The notes under the pieces: generated by a model | Databases searched by the model: none | What the model saw: only the letters and a program-made list of their open reading frames with translations | What the model was told of the DNA's origin: nothing | Position numbers and translations under genes: made by a program | Shown here: positions 1 to 12,353 of the stretch, one piece after another | Layout of the letters: each line of letters starts with the position of its first letter | How positions within the stretch are numbered: the stretch's first letter is position 1 | NCBI GenBank assembly: GCA_029204225.1 | Contig: CM055112.1 | Coordinates: 41,756,545-41,820,544 of the forward strand | DNA: 64,000 nt | Origin: Diphasiastrum complanatum | Lineage: Eukaryota; Streptophyta; Lycopodiopsida; Lycopodiales; Lycopodiaceae | Direction: 5' to 3'

Positions 1-2210
1 TTTCGATAGCATTGCAAATCTTAACGTAAAGTGTACCTATATTAATTTTTCAAGGTCACTACATAGACTGTTCAAAAAAAGATGTAACTCCAGTTGTTTA
101 ATTTTTTCGGAAAGAGGCGGTTGCATTTGGAAATGTCTTAACTGCTGAATCAAACGGAACATTTTTTTTCAAAGAAGTTGGTACGAATAAAAGTGTGCTC
201 CTAATTTCAAAGGTATTTAAAATGGATTGTCCCTTGCCATACTCTCACGGTGAATTTGATCGCTTAGGAGAAGTTCACAACTATATTTCTATCGATCCCA
301 TTTCAAAAAAAATCTTGTGGAATAATGCAGATATTGTTGACATGAATGAACTCGTTCTTACCAACTGTCCATTATACAACATTGATGACGTTGTTGATTG
401 TACGGATTTTCAAGGGGTAGTAGTTTGCATTGCTAAATTCAAAGGCTATTCTGGTGAAAAAAACGTGCTTGTCATCGTGAAGTTGACTTCAATTACAACA
501 GAAGGAAATATTGCAAATGCCATGGCAGATGACGGAGACCCTTCCTACAAACAAAACCAAACAATGATTTGGTGTTTGTCAAAACTGTCTTTGCACTCTA
601 AAAAGAGAAAACATGTATTGTTTACTGAACCATTAAGTGAGTGATTTACATATTATTCTAATGGTTCAAAAAGGAGCAACATCAATAAAGTGTTGGCCCG
701 CCAGCCTAGCGGTTCAAAAAGGGGTAGCATCCAAAAAATGTCGACAAGATCAATATATAATTCAGATTATGTAAGTGCTGTAGAAGATGTCGAAAACATA
801 TCCGTCAACTGCAATCCAACAAGATCATTGACAAGTAACTATTCAAGTTGCTCTGTGATGTTTGGATTGATACCTTGCATGCTCATGATAGCAATCAAGT
901 TGCCACATCAATAATGCGAGCAATAAGAAAGGTACAAGCATCACATGGTAACTTGCCTCTGATCTTACATATTCAAGCTGACAATTGTTGAAGGGAGAAC
1001 AAGAACAAATTTATTTTTGGTCTTTGTTGTATGTTAGTGGCACATAACATCTTCCAAAAGGTAGAAATGGGATTTCTTTTGGTTGGCCACACACATGAAG
1101 ACATAGATCAGATTTTCAGTGTCATATCCAGGGCTTTGAAGTCCAAATCGGTTCACACAATGCTAGATATGCTAGTACGAATTGGTGAAAAGATAGGTGG
1201 CGGTCGTATCGAAAGCACTAAAGTAAAATATTGGAACGAATGGTAGACTGGAAACAGTTTATAGATCCTTGGATTGCTCAAGGAAATGATGGCTTAGAAG
1301 GACACACCAATCCTCACTATTTTTGTTTTCAAATGATGAATAGTGAGTCAACCACGCAATGGAAATACTATTCTAATGATGGAGACAACGCATGGAGTGA
1401 ACCTTTCAAACTGTTGCAGCGTGTACCTTCAAAAGATGAAGCCATCTTTCTAGCATCCACGATGAATCTGGATCCAAATGAAATGAAAGGAATAATGTCC
1501 TTTATTGATTATTTGCGGTTCATGAGCCAGAAGTTTCCAGAATACAAGGACCACACTGATGCATGTGTGTTGGAAACCACAAAACTTGTCAAATATCTAT
1601 CCAAAGAAAAAATGTTATCAGGATCAATGTATAGCCAAGAGGCTTTTTGGCCACAATCCTTGCCAACCACTTTCGATTCATTTGTATCAACTTCGATCAA
1701 TGAGGTCAAAATGGATGTAGAGGTATTACCCCGGAGGTATTGTGGGCGAAAAGCTGATGCACCGCTGGTTGAATTCATCACATGTAGAGAAGTTGTGTTG
1801 GACAAGTTTGTTGCAATGTGGCCTCCAGATGATGTTGTGGAGGGCTCCAAACCTATTTGGGTGGCAAAAGTTGTCAAGTAAAGAAAAACACAGAAGGCTT
1901 GGCCCCAAAGTTTAAAGCATTATGGTATGAACCAAAATCTAATCAACGACATAGAAACCAGAGACAAGTTGACAACTCAGAGCTGTACAAAAATTGCTTA
2001 GAGAAAGAATAGATTCCGAACAACGACGGACTACAATATATGGATGTAGATACAGTTGTTCATGCATGGAGATCAAAGGCGAAAAAAAGAATTAAAGCAC
2101 ACGGCTATACTGTGGAAAAATCAATATCTATTCCAGAAATATCAGTGGCACACATCAAAGAATACCTGTCCAAATTATCTAATGAATGTGCAGCTGATAT
2201 TGATGAGTAG
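1..2210 (+). pseudogene. DUF7869-type gene, copy 1 (internally deleted, frameshifted)
   Basis: This is a broken copy of the gene also present at 47340-50310. The N-terminal part reads from about 75 to 644. A stretch with a YNSD...VEDV repeat follows near 750-800. At about 845 the reading jumps directly to the C-terminal domain, so roughly 1.4 kb present in copy 2 is missing. The C-terminal domain keeps the VGHTHEDIDQ motif near 1083-1112. A one-base deletion near 1225 shifts the frame into 1231-1881, and another shift near 1880 opens a lysine-rich tail that ends at 2208-2210 with one internal stop. The tail is absent from copy 2. The family assignment to DUF7869 rests on the HTHEDIDQ block and is from memory. 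The biochemical function is unknown; an RNase H-like, transposase-derived fold is only a guess. The gene probably begins upstream of the window. Confidence 0.7.
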
Positions 2211-2296
2211 AGTTCATGATCATTGTAGTTGTAGAGTCCTGGTTACAATCTTTGTCGCCATAATTATTGGACTTGCAATGTATTCAATTTAGTGAG

Positions 2297-2952
2297 TGTT
2301 GGCAGATTCCGAATCTGCAAGAAGGCCAAATTTGGCTCCAAAAGATGTGTAATTCCTTCTGTAAATTCAGTTGTAGATCCAGCTTGAGAATTTTGTAGAA
2401 AGCCGACTTTTTGTATGCTAGGGTGTGGGCATGTCACCCTATTATAAGTAAATCATATTCCATGGCATGTGTATTGTAAGACCATGAGGAATAATGATGT
2501 AGAAAGTTTAACGGCTTTTCGAAATTCTAAAGGTTGAAAATAGTTTCTAATTCTCAACCTTTAGAATATTGAAATAGCAAATCACTAGTCTAAAAGGTTA
2601 AACTTCTACAAATTTGTCTAGAATTGCACAAAAGTTGTGCATCTTTTGTAATAGTCTCTTGACTAATGTAGGGCTTCGCCCAAGACCATTAATTATAAAT
2701 ATGAACCACTTTTAGTGGCAAGTGACACATTGTGATTAAATTTCTATGAGAGTTCTTATAATGCAGCTTGTTCAAAGTAGTTCAGTGATGTTTATGTTTC
2801 TTTTAAATATCAAATTATGTTTATGTTTCTTTTGAAATTCTATATCAATGTTTATGTTTAAAAGTTGTGTATGTTATTCAGATCGACACTGATTTTGGAC
2901 ATGATTATATCTGATTTCCCAAAAACATCCACCATAACCCCTTGATCTAACA
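2297..2952 (+). repeat. possible solo LTR or LTR remnant
   Basis: The stretch starts TGTTGG and ends CTAACA, a near-match to the TGTTGG...CCAACA ends of the gypsy B LTR at 14699-15475. It also shares the phrase CCATGGCATGTGTATTGTAAG (2460 region) with that LTR, in the same orientation. No convincing priming site follows. The rest of 2211-3198 holds no recognisable coding sequence. Confidence 0.3.
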
Positions 2953-3198
2953 ATTGGAATGATTTACAATTATATTAGGTGCTCATAGCTATTGGACAAA
3001 AGCATCAATATATTTTAGAAACTAAATTGTGACTTGTTGTTCAAATTTGTCTTTTTTGGCTTATAGTTGTATTGAAATGAGATTCAAACTTGAGAAAAGA
3101 ATTAGTAAGTTTTTATCGTTTTTCTTATCTGGCTCTTTTGGTACCATATGTAGAAAATAGTCCTAAATAAATTAAAATGTCTAAAATTAATTGAGACA

Positions 3199-4994
3199 GT
3201 GTTAGTCGTTGAAGTCCACCAATTCCAACTGTTCCTTCATAGCGGAACGTGCGGCTTGTGCATCTGCTACGGCCTCATCCCTTTCTACTTTGATGTTATC
3301 GATGGTATTCTGCATGTTGGACACCTTCAGTTGGAGCTAGTTCTGGAGGTGGAGGAGCATCTGCTGCTGTTGTTGATTATAAGTGGTGAGATTTTGGATC
3401 TGTAGCTGTTGTTGCTTGTTTTTCACTTCCAGCCTTGCTTTTTCTTTCTGAAGGTCCGCCATAGCACCATCGTCGAATTGCCACATGGTATATTGTCTCC
3501 CTAGGATGCCGAATAGATTATATTTGAGTTCATTTACCAGCCATACCACTTTTTGGGCTGCAAGGGGTAACTGCTCCCAAGGGCCAATGTTAGGGAGGGT
3601 GCGTGTATAGTTAGGATATGGCATTGGGTTAAAGGGTAGAAAATCATGAACAAAGATAGATGGAGATGAATGAAAGGCAGGTGGAAGTGACTGAGGGATG
3701 ATAGGTGAAAGGGGTGGGGATATACTACGTGGCGGAGATGTGTGCAGTGGGTGAGTGGTGACGGTGGTTGCTAGAATTCATGCTAGTAATTGTAAGGCAA
3801 AATCATCTACATTGACTGTAGAGTCAAGTAGGGTGGATATTTGTATAGATGAGGGCTTTTGTGAAAGTGTGGAATCGAAATCTGAGCTGAGAGTGAGTGA
3901 CGGTGTGGAGGTAGTAGTAAATGGTGGAGGTGGTGGTGGAAGTGTGAGAGCAAGTGAGGGAGTTGGGGTTGTGGAAGGTGCCGGTGTGGACAGAACCACG
4001 CCCATAGGATCAAAATCGTAAGTGTCTGTCTCAATTGAGCTGTCTGCCGCTGCCACTACTACTTGTCTATGTTGTTGGGCCTGTGAAGTAACTAGGCCTC
4101 CTGCTGTGCTAGGACCTCTTTTGGGACCTGAGAGGATTTAAGGCTCCCTCCGGATTTAGCATACTCAGTCCCGATGTCATTGGATAAAATGTCGTGAGGG
4201 ACATCGGGCTTCTGTGCTGATCGCCTTCTCTTTCTGCTTCTTAGTTGGTGGTGCTGGTGAAACTGGTTCTACTATCGGTTGGGGAGTGGCTCACTTCTTA
4301 GTGTTCGGAGAGATATCATCAAGCTCTTTGATGGCAGCAGCCGCCTGAGTTCCCAACTGTTTGGTGACCAACATGTGGAGAGATATCCACACTTGGTAGT
4401 TGGTTTCTTGGCTTTCAAGGCCCCCCACAACTTTTCTGCTACCTTCTCAGCCCACTTGTAGTTTTGAGTGGGATCGTCCATGGTGATGTTCAAAGAGAAG
4501 AGATCGCTCGGGGGTATGCAATCCATCTTGGCAGTATGCACCTCGACCATGGTGATGAGGATTTTTGACGCAACCCGGAGATGGAAATCTATGAGGAGGC
4601 GGATGGCGATCCCGTCGTTGGTTTGGGAAATAGTTTTGCCATCCTTTGTCAAAAACTTTGTAAAATACTTGGCATCATAACTGGTGCCCTTGCCATGGAT
4701 CGTCTCTCCGAGATTAGGAAAGCCAATGCTCTGTATATGCTCAGGAGAGATGTTGATGATTGTGTAACTACCACTCTTAGATGTAATCTTAAAGGTCTGG
4801 AATTCATCCGAATAGGTTGAGTAGGCCCCTCGGATCAGGCTCTCGCTTTGCTAGTCACGAAAGTGAGTCAGATCAAATCCAAGGTTTGTGTTGATATCCT
4901 TGGCCAAGATCAGCTACTTCATAAAATTGTCCCTGGAATAAGGCCTAGGGGGTTTACGACGATGCAGAGAGAGTGAGGAGTCACGAGAGGCCAT
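3199..4994 (-). pseudogene. gypsy A third ORF (downstream of pol), 3' truncated
   Basis: Read on the minus strand from the ATG at 4994, this parallels the third ORF of gypsy B (28344-30809) through most of its length. It has a globular N-terminal region of about 240 residues, a Ser/Thr/Pro-rich middle, and a glutamine-rich coiled coil near 3200-3460. The copy stops at 3199, equivalent to position 30132 of gypsy B, so the C-terminal Pro-rich tail and the 3' LTR are gone. Stops and frameshifts are scattered, mainly at 4060-4270 and 4800-4990. It lies downstream of the integrase end of the same element, separated by a non-coding spacer. I do not recognise the protein. It shows no signal peptide or membrane segment, so nothing supports an envelope role. 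Confidence 0.7.
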
Positions 4995-5755
4995 AGTAGC
5001 AGTGATTTTAAATTGCTCTGTCAAGTTTGAAAATTCTAAAAATTTTTGGCATGAACTCGAGAGCAAGAATCTAAAATGAATTTGTGGAAAGAAGGGTGGA
5101 GGTCTATATATAGACTTTTTTGGTCAGGAAATCGCAACTCCACCCACAAATTGTCCTCAGTGTCCATAATTTTGTAATGATGGTCGTGAATTTTGAGGCG
5201 GTGTTCTGAGGGCCGACGAATTCTTGTAAGTGATTTTTGTGTCTCAAAATAGAAAAAAATGACTGACAGTACAAAAATGTGATTGATCAGAATTCGCGGA
5301 GGTGACAAAGAAATTGTAGGAAATTTTCTAACCTTTAGCAAATTGTCTACGATTTTTGGAAGTTACTATCTGATGCAAAAAACTAACTTTTTTTTATTTT
5401 TAGAAAGTTTGTCTCTAAGACAGAATTCATGGAGGATAAAAATGAATCGTGCACTGTAAAAAAGAGTCTGACGAATTCTATCTAAGATGTTGTGAGACAA
5501 ATCTTCTAAAAATAATGACTTTTGTGGTTTTCTCAAAGAAAGACTATTTGTATGCTTGATCTGATAGTATCTTGATGGTGTGAACAAGAAAGCACAACAA
5601 AAAATTTGTCGAAATGGTAGGCAGACAGTAAAGAAAAGTAAAGAAGAACAGTAGGAAAGGAAATAACTAATACATATCAAGATAAAAACAGGGTTCATTG
5701 CACTTTCTCGGTCTGTTTCCATTGACCACAGTGTCGAGGATATCGCCTTGAAGGG
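4995..5755 (-). other. gypsy A spacer between pol and third ORF
   Basis: This non-coding spacer has the same position as 27351-28343 in gypsy B. It carries scattered copies of a short motif with a GAATTC core and a GCGGA edge, in both orientations: near 5212, 5289, 5422 and 5471. No ORF here shows homology to anything I recognise. Confidence 0.55.
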
Positions 5756-6279
5756 TTTGGAGTTGTACATATCTCGAGGGAGGAAAAGATTTTTTTAATG
5801 ACGTAAGGACCTTGGCCAAAAAAATTCAGTTTGTCTTTAAAGGCTTTGGCCTAGTATAGCATAACCTTATTTCAAACCTGAAAGTCTCTAAGTTTCAATG
5901 ATCGATCATGCCATGCTTTTTGTCGACGTTTGGGAACTTGTTGAGCATGGATGCTGATCCGTCGTGTTTCGCATAGTTGTTCCAGATGGAATAACCTGTT
6001 TGCTAGAGTTTGTTGATTATCGAGCTCAAGATTATAGGCCACTCAAAGAGAGGGGATATGGAATTCTACAAGCATAACGACTTCTTGGCCATATACTAGC
6101 TGGAAAGGGATTAAGCTTGTAGCTCTCTTCAGGGTGGTGTGATAAGCCTAGAGAGCAGCATGAAGTTTGAGTTCCCAATCAGATCGGTTGGATTCGATGG
6201 TTTTGGTGAGAATTCCACATAGGATTTTATTGGTGGATTCTGCCTGGCCATTGCATCTTCGAAGGCCTTTGATCAACGC
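5756..6279 (-). pseudogene. gypsy A integrase C-terminal part
   Basis: Read on the minus strand, this matches gypsy B 26793-27340: the CNGQAES segment carrying the third catalytic Glu of the DDE integrase, the helical region after it, and the C-terminal segment ending near the DTVVNG motif. The frame is broken repeatedly. The first part of this integrase lies at 10998-12079 on the plus strand, because an inversion separated the two parts. Confidence 0.65.
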
Positions 6280-6285
6280 ACAAAA

Positions 6286-6868
6286 GCGTTGACAGCCATT
6301 GGATCTCGATTCATACAGATCGACGATGGTTATTTAACAACAGGTGGGTCGTTGGATCTAAAGGATCTGTTGGATTGAAGTAAAAAGTCTGAAGGGGTCT
6401 GAAGTGCAAAGTGCATTGCAACTTCATTAAAAATCTTCAAACTGAAAAAATTGCTGGGTCCCAAGTCTTTGAAGGGTGAAGTTTCTTCACACTGAAGAAA
6501 CAGTTCAAAAACCCAAATTGCCCTTATTTTCACCTCCTTTAGCCTATTTTGGCCAAGCGAAAGGCTATGGCCTGCAAACGAAGGGCACCCTAACTATACC
6601 TGCAAGTACGGTACACCAAAACAGAGTGATTGCCGTGGAGAAAGTGTTCAAAGTGCGCTAGAAGTGATTTCACCATTCCACTAGGCAGAAAGCTGGGAGT
6701 TGGTGACGTGAAGCATTTTGAAAAACGACGCCAGTTTGGCTTTCAATTTGGCAAAAGAGCGGCGGGTGGCCTGGTAAGCTAAAAGTTGCAAGTCATTATT
6801 ATCGATTTTTGACATCACGGTTGGCTCTAGTATACACTTTATAGCCTACAGGTGAAGTTTTAAGCAGT
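6286..6868 (+). other. copia 1 leader, distal part
   Basis: This is the untranslated region upstream of the copia 1 gag ATG at 6869. Its proximal part, with the PBS, lies at 12080-12353 on the minus strand, separated by the inversion. When the two are placed together at the ACAAAA junction, an open frame runs across it for about 35 codons. That supports the join but shows no known domain. Confidence 0.55.
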
Positions 6869-8155
6869 TTGGAGATGGCAAACATCTTGGGCGATGCAAG
6901 TAAACTTGATGGGGCTTCTAACTACAACATTTGGAAATTCAAAATAAAGAGCATTTTGATGGAGAAAGAGTTGTGGAAAATAGTGGTAGGTATTAAAGTC
7001 CGGCCAAATACCACTCCAGGTGACATAAGGGCCTTTGATAAAAAGGCGCAGAGAGCATTATCCTTGATCAATCTTTCAGTGAAAGACCATGTGATCACTC
7101 ACATAAGTGATGCCACGACGGCTAGGGGAGCTTGGGAAGCTCTTAGAATGCAATTTCAAACTTGCAATCCAGTTCGAGCCATGTTCTTGAAGTTGAAATT
7201 GAACACAGTAAGGATAGAAGAAAGTGAATCAGTGGGATCATTCTTCACCAGGATAAAGGAGCTGAGAGATCAACTTGTGGCGATTGGAGAACCAATCAAA
7301 GATCTTGAATTGGTACATACCACAATGAGCGGTGTCTCAGAAGGGCTACAGATGTTTGTGAGCAGCATTGCTTCAACGTAGAGGTTGCCTACTTTTGAAG
7401 ACTTCCACAGAATCATGTTGCAAGAAGAACAGCGTCGCGAAGTGGTGAAGTCAAGACAAACCCCACAGGAGGATCAAGCCTTACTTGCTAAAGGCAAACA
7501 GAAAGGATGGAAAAGGATTTCTAAGAAATCCAAGGATGATGATGACGAAGGAGAGTCCTCATCAAAAGAGAAAAAGAAGAAGAAAGGAAAATGTTACTAT
7601 TGCCACAAACTGGGTCATTGGGCACGCGAGTGTTATAAGAAAAAAGCAGACATAAAGGCGGGAAAAATGACTCAACAAAGGAACATTGCCGAAGATGATG
7701 GAGAAGATGACGAGACAAGTGTTTTCTCATCGGCATTGGCATCCCAAGTTGATGATGGTGCCATATGGTTCATAGACTCAGGCGCCACAAGGCATATGAC
7801 GGAAAACGTGATTGGTTTGAAAAATTCTCACCAATCCATGATGGGGATAAGGTCACTCAAGCCAATGGAGAGGAATGCCAGATACAGGGTGTGGGCAATG
7901 TACCTGTGCAATTTTTTGATGGCAAAATTAAAAAATATCCCTAATGTACTTTATATTCCTGGACTCAAAAAGAGTTTGCTTTCTATTGGTGTAATGGCAA
8001 ATCAACATCTTAAAGTTGAATTTGTCAAGGATGGATGCCTTATGAAGGATACGAACCATAACTACAAAGTGGTGGCGAAGGGTTATAGAGATAATAACTA
8101 TGGCCTTTATAAATTGGATGCTGCAAAACCAGGTGAATATGGTTTGGCTATTTAA
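6869..8155 (+). pseudogene. copia 1 gag-protease
   Basis: This is the Ty1/copia gag and protease region. It starts with the gag N-terminal pattern around LDGASNYNIWKFKIKS, which belongs to the UBN2/DUF4219 type of capsid. A CCHC zinc knuckle (CYYCHKLGHWAREC) lies near 7592-7633, followed by the aspartic protease active site FIDSGATRHMT near 7770. The frame is single, with one internal TAG at 7379-7381 where related proteins have Gln. It ends at 8155 in a shifted frame just before the pre-integrase motif WHKRLGH near 8177. Confidence 0.85.
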
Positions 8156-10650
8156 ACAGCATCTCAATCCGAGTTATGGCACAAAAGACTTGGTCATTTG
8201 AGCTATGCGAGCTTGAGATTGATGGCGAAGCTGAAGATGGTAATAGGGAAGACTTTTGAAAAGAACACGACATTAAAAGACAATTCACACAGTCACACAT
8301 GCCACATAGTAATGGTGTAGCTAAAAGGAAAAACAAAGCTATTATGGAGAGTGCACGCTTTATGATGAAGCAAATGGGCTTGATCGATTCACTTTGGTCG
8401 GAAGCGTGCAGTGCGGCAATGTTATTGCAAAACAAGAGCCCTACAGTTGCGGTTCCAAATGTGACTCCTGAAGAAGCATTTACTGGAATAAAGCCAAAAA
8501 TCGACAAATTTCGTGTCATTGAATGTAAGGCCTATGTACATGTGCCAAAGGAGGAGCGAAAGAAACTTGATGCCAAAGCAATCAAGTGTATCTTTGTTGG
8601 TTATGATGAAAGAACGAAAGCTTACAGGTGTTTTGATCCTGTAATGAACAAGATTCACATTAGCAAAGATGTGATCTTTGATGAAACACATAGGTATGAA
8701 GATGAAGGCCATGCAAGAGGTGAAAGCATCAAGAGACTTCCCACAATTTTGGAGGAAGAAAACGAAGAAGATGCTCCACAAAATGATGCACGTGAAGACG
8801 AAAGTTGAGAGGGCGAATATGAAAGAACACCACCTATTCAAGAGCCTAGGGGGAGGTACTTGCCAATAGGAGCAATGAAAGAAAAACTGGTTGGAAGTAA
8901 GAGACATTACTTGGACACTCCTTGGGATACGTACTCTCCATGTAGTGTATCACCTGAATCTAAGATACCAAAATGGTATGAAAAGATCATGAAGGACGCA
9001 AAGCTAAATCAAACAGGATCTAGCACACAAAGTGAAGTGAGAAGATCAACACGGGAAAGGAAATCTCCCGATCGTTATCATGTGAACTATGCCCTATTGA
9101 CTGACATTTTGAAGTGTCGAGAGCCATCAACCTTTGATGAGGCAAAAGATCACAAAGAGTGGCAAAGGGCAATGGAAGAAGAGATAGAATCTATCCAAAG
9201 ACATGATACATGGGAGTTGGTTGATCTACCACTTGGAAAGAAACCCATTGACAACAAATGGGTGTTTAGAACAAAGTTTCATGCAGATGGCACAATAGCA
9301 AAGTATAAGGCACACCTAGTAGTGAAAGGTTATGAGCAAAGCAAAGGAATTGACTATGAAGAGACATTTGCTCCAGTGGCTAAGTGGACTACGCTACGTC
9401 TTATCATTGCCTTAGCATCTCATTTTGGGTGGAAGATCCATCAAATGGATGTGAAGTCTACATTTTTGAATGGTGACTTAGAGGAAGAAGTTTACATGGT
9501 CCAACCGTAGGGCTTCATGGCAAAAGGGCAAGAACAGAAGGTATGTAAACTACACAAAGCACTTTATGGCCTTAAGCAAGCACCACGCGCATGGTATGGA
9601 TACATTGACAGTTACTTTCTTTCACATGGATTTGTAAAAACAAATTTAGATTTAAATCTTTATGTTCTTATAAATGATGACAACATTGCCTTGATTGTGC
9701 TTTACGTTGATGATATCATTATCACTGGCAATGATGAGGACCTCACTCGTTCTATCAAAGCCAACTTGTGCAAGCAATTTGAGATGACAGATTTAGATCT
9801 TATGCACTATTGCTTGGGTGTCGAAGTATGGCAAACTAGTAGTGATATCAGGTTATGTCAAAACAAGTATGTAGGTGAGATATTGGAGAGATTTCACATG
9901 ATAGAGTGCAAACCTTCCATCACCTCTTGCGAAGCTAGTAAGAAATTATCTCGTATTGATGATAGTGCACATGTTGATGCTACACTATTTCGTCAGCTAG
10001 TTGGAAGTTTAATATATCTTATGACTACACATCCGGATATCTGCTATGCTGTAAGTTTGATTAGCCAATTCATGTCATCACCCACTATGGACCATTGGAA
10101 AGTTGCAAAAAGGATTTTGAGGTATGTGAAAGGTACACCAAACCTTGGTCTAATCTACAAAAGACAAAGTGTTTTACCTAAGTTGCAAGGTTATGTTGAC
10201 GCTGATTGGGCTAGAAGTATAGATGATAGAAAGTCAACAACCGGTTATACCTTCAATTTTGGTAGCAGCTGTTTTTTGTGGCCTAGCAAGAAGCAAGATA
10301 CTATTTCTCTTTCTTCCACACAAGCCAAATATAAAGCGTTGAGTTCTGCTATCCAAGAAGCTATTTGGCTACGTAAGTTGTTATGTGGGATTGGCATGAA
10401 GTAGGTAAATCCCACTGTTATTTTCTGTGACAGTCAAAGCGGAATACATTTGGCTAAAAATCAAATCTTTCACGCAAGGACAAAACATATTGAAGTAAAA
10501 TATCACTTTGTGCATGAAAAATTACAATCTGAAGACATAAGTATTGTACATTGTTCTACGTTGTTACAAGTTGCTGATATATTACAAAAGCTTTAAGTAA
10601 AGAAAAGTTTGAAACTTTCAGAGCCAAACTTGGCTTAGACCAGGTCATGT
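8156..10650 (+). pseudogene. copia 1 integrase remnant, RT and RNase H
   Basis: The integrase core is mostly deleted. After the pre-integrase motif the frame jumps to the region around PHSNGVAKRKN (near 8300), so the first two catalytic acids are missing. From 8299 one frame continues to the end with stops at 8806-8808, 9508-9510 and 10402-10404. The last two are TAG where a Gln is expected. The reverse transcriptase shows LYVDDIIITGN near 9700-9733. RNase H follows with YVDADWA near 10192 and a C-terminal segment with the FHARTKHIE motif near 10470. The element cannot move on its own. Confidence 0.85.
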
Positions 10651-10738
10651 AAAAAAAAAAGCCTTTACTTGTAATGTTATCATGGAGGTATGTTCCATGA
10701 ATAGAGTATACTCTAAAATAAGAAATGACCTTTATCAT

Positions 10739-10748
10739 TGAGGGAGAG
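10739..10748 (+). promoter_or_regulatory. copia 1 polypurine tract
   Basis: This purine run (GAGGGAGAG type) sits directly before the 3' LTR that begins AGTTAA at 10749. It is where plus-strand synthesis of the element would start. Confidence 0.55.
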
Positions 10749-10997
10749 AGTTAAAATAGCAATGATCGACTTATACAGTGCTTTCTTATTTCGACAGCAC
10801 CACGTGTGCTTAGTTCTAGAGTTATCGGGCCATCTTTCTTTTACGAGCCCTTTGAGTGTTTTTAAGGAACTCATCTTTGTACTTACGAAGTAGTCGAATA
10901 TACAGTTTGAAGAGAGCAATTCCGGGTTCTTGTTGCACTTGACGTTGTGCTGTGGTGATTGATCCGGTCGGGTGTTTTCAATTGGGTTTTCTTTACT
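10749..10997 (+). repeat. copia 1 3' LTR (249 bp)
   Basis: It begins AGTTAAAATAG and ends TTTACT, and pairs with the inverted copy at 12354-12601. By eye the two differ at about 13 positions. The following CATAC (10998-11002) matches the GTATG complement at 12602-12606, giving a 5-bp target duplication. The ends are AG...CT rather than the usual TG...CA. Confidence 0.85.
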
Positions 10998-12079
10998 CAT
11001 ACCGATGCATCCAAGTATACCATTGGAGCAGTGCTCATCCAAGCGGGAGAATTCAAAAAGGACTACCCAATCCGTTTTCTCAGTAGAGAATTGATGCCTA
11101 CTGAAGTCAATTATACCACTACCGAACATGAAGCCTTGGCAATGGTATATGCGGTTCAGAAATTTCGCCATTATCTTCTTAAAAAAGTTTTTGTATTCTT
11201 CACTGATCATCAAGCACTATTATATCTCATCAACAAGACTTGCACCACAGGCCATATTACTAGATGGATCCTATTATTGCGAGAATTTGAGTTTAGGATC
11301 GTGGTTCATAGGGGAGTTCAATATTTTCTAGCAGATCATCTGTCCCGAATCCCTAACCTTCCCACCCCTGATCAAGGCGTCAACGATGATTTACCAGATG
11401 CCATCCTTTTCCAAGTTGATTCTACACCCATATGGGCTAAGAAAATCACAGAATATTTAACTTCAGGGCAGATGAATCCTTCCTTGTCTAAACCGGAACA
11501 ACGTGCGTTGGTCCTCAAAACCAAACCTTATACGTTAATTGTAGGCCAACTCTACAAGCAAGGGTTAGATGGAATCATCCGACGTTGTCTTACTGAAGGT
11601 GAAATACCCTCTGTAATTTCTTTCACTCATGAAGGTATTGGTGCAAGCCATTTCTCTTCTGAAATGATTGTAAAGAAAATCCTTTTGGCCGATTTTTGGT
11701 GGCCACTCTTCAAGGATACACACAATTATACCAAGGCCTGTGATGTCTGCCAACACACAAAACGCTTCCAAAAGACTGACTACATGTCTTTACACCCTGT
11801 AACCACTAATCAAGCTTTCCAAAAATGGGACATTGATTATGTCGGACCCATTAGCCCCGCTGCTCAGCACACACAATCTCGTTACATCATAGTAGCTACG
11901 AACTATTGTACCAAATGGGTTGAAGCAAGAGCTATTCGCAATGTTGACGCTCGTTCTATCGCAAAATTTCTCTATGAACAGATTATAGTTCGTTTCGGCT
12001 ATCCTCTAGAACTTATCAGTGATAGGAGTACACATTTCTTTAACTTTGCCATAGTAGATCTCCTTTCAAAAAATTTTGT
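10998..12079 (+). pseudogene. gypsy A RNase H and integrase (N-terminal and core)
   Basis: The frame 10959-12218 covers the Ty3-type RNase H, from HTDASKY through TDHQALLYL and ADHLSRI. The integrase follows, with HEGIGASHF, a zinc-binding CDVCQH, the first catalytic Asp in WDIDYVGP, and the second in LISDRSTHF. It breaks off at about 12079, before the catalytic Glu, which lies at about 6250 on the opposite strand. The match to gypsy B 25670-26755 is close throughout. The last part of the ORF, after 12079, is not gypsy sequence. Confidence 0.85.
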
Positions 12080-12353
12080 GGAGGTTATCTTCTGCTCCAA
12101 ACTGCTCTTCAAACGGTATTCGATTGGATTCAAACCAATCACAAACGCCAAGCAACCCTCCAGTTTCAGCTTCAAAATTTGCTTTCTTTCTAATCAACCA
12201 ACAATTCCCTATCTCTGAATCCTTTTTACAGTTTTGAGCCATTCCACGAATCTCCACAAACTTGGTTTTGTGCTTCCTAGCCAACAAACCGTCGTGAATT
12301 TGCAACTCTCTGTTCTTGTCCGGTGATTCCAGCCACCAAGGGCTCTGATTCCA
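12080..12353 (-). other. copia 1 PBS and proximal leader
   Basis: On the minus strand the 5' LTR is followed at once by TGGAATCAGAGCC (12341-12353). This is one base off the initiator-Met tRNA priming site typical of plant copia elements. The leader then runs to the inversion break at about 12079 and continues at 6286. Confidence 0.75.

Larger units (their letters stand above)
6280..12079. other. inverted segment (about 5.8 kb)
   Basis: All element parts outside this interval (gypsy A third ORF, integrase end, RT, copia 1 5' LTR) lie on the minus strand. All parts inside it (copia 1 coding region, 3' LTR, gypsy A RNase H and integrase) lie on the plus strand. Turning the interval round makes both elements collinear. 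The ends share the short sequence ACAAAA at 6280-6285 and its complement TTTTGT at 12074-12079, so the break could have used microhomology. Confidence 0.75.
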
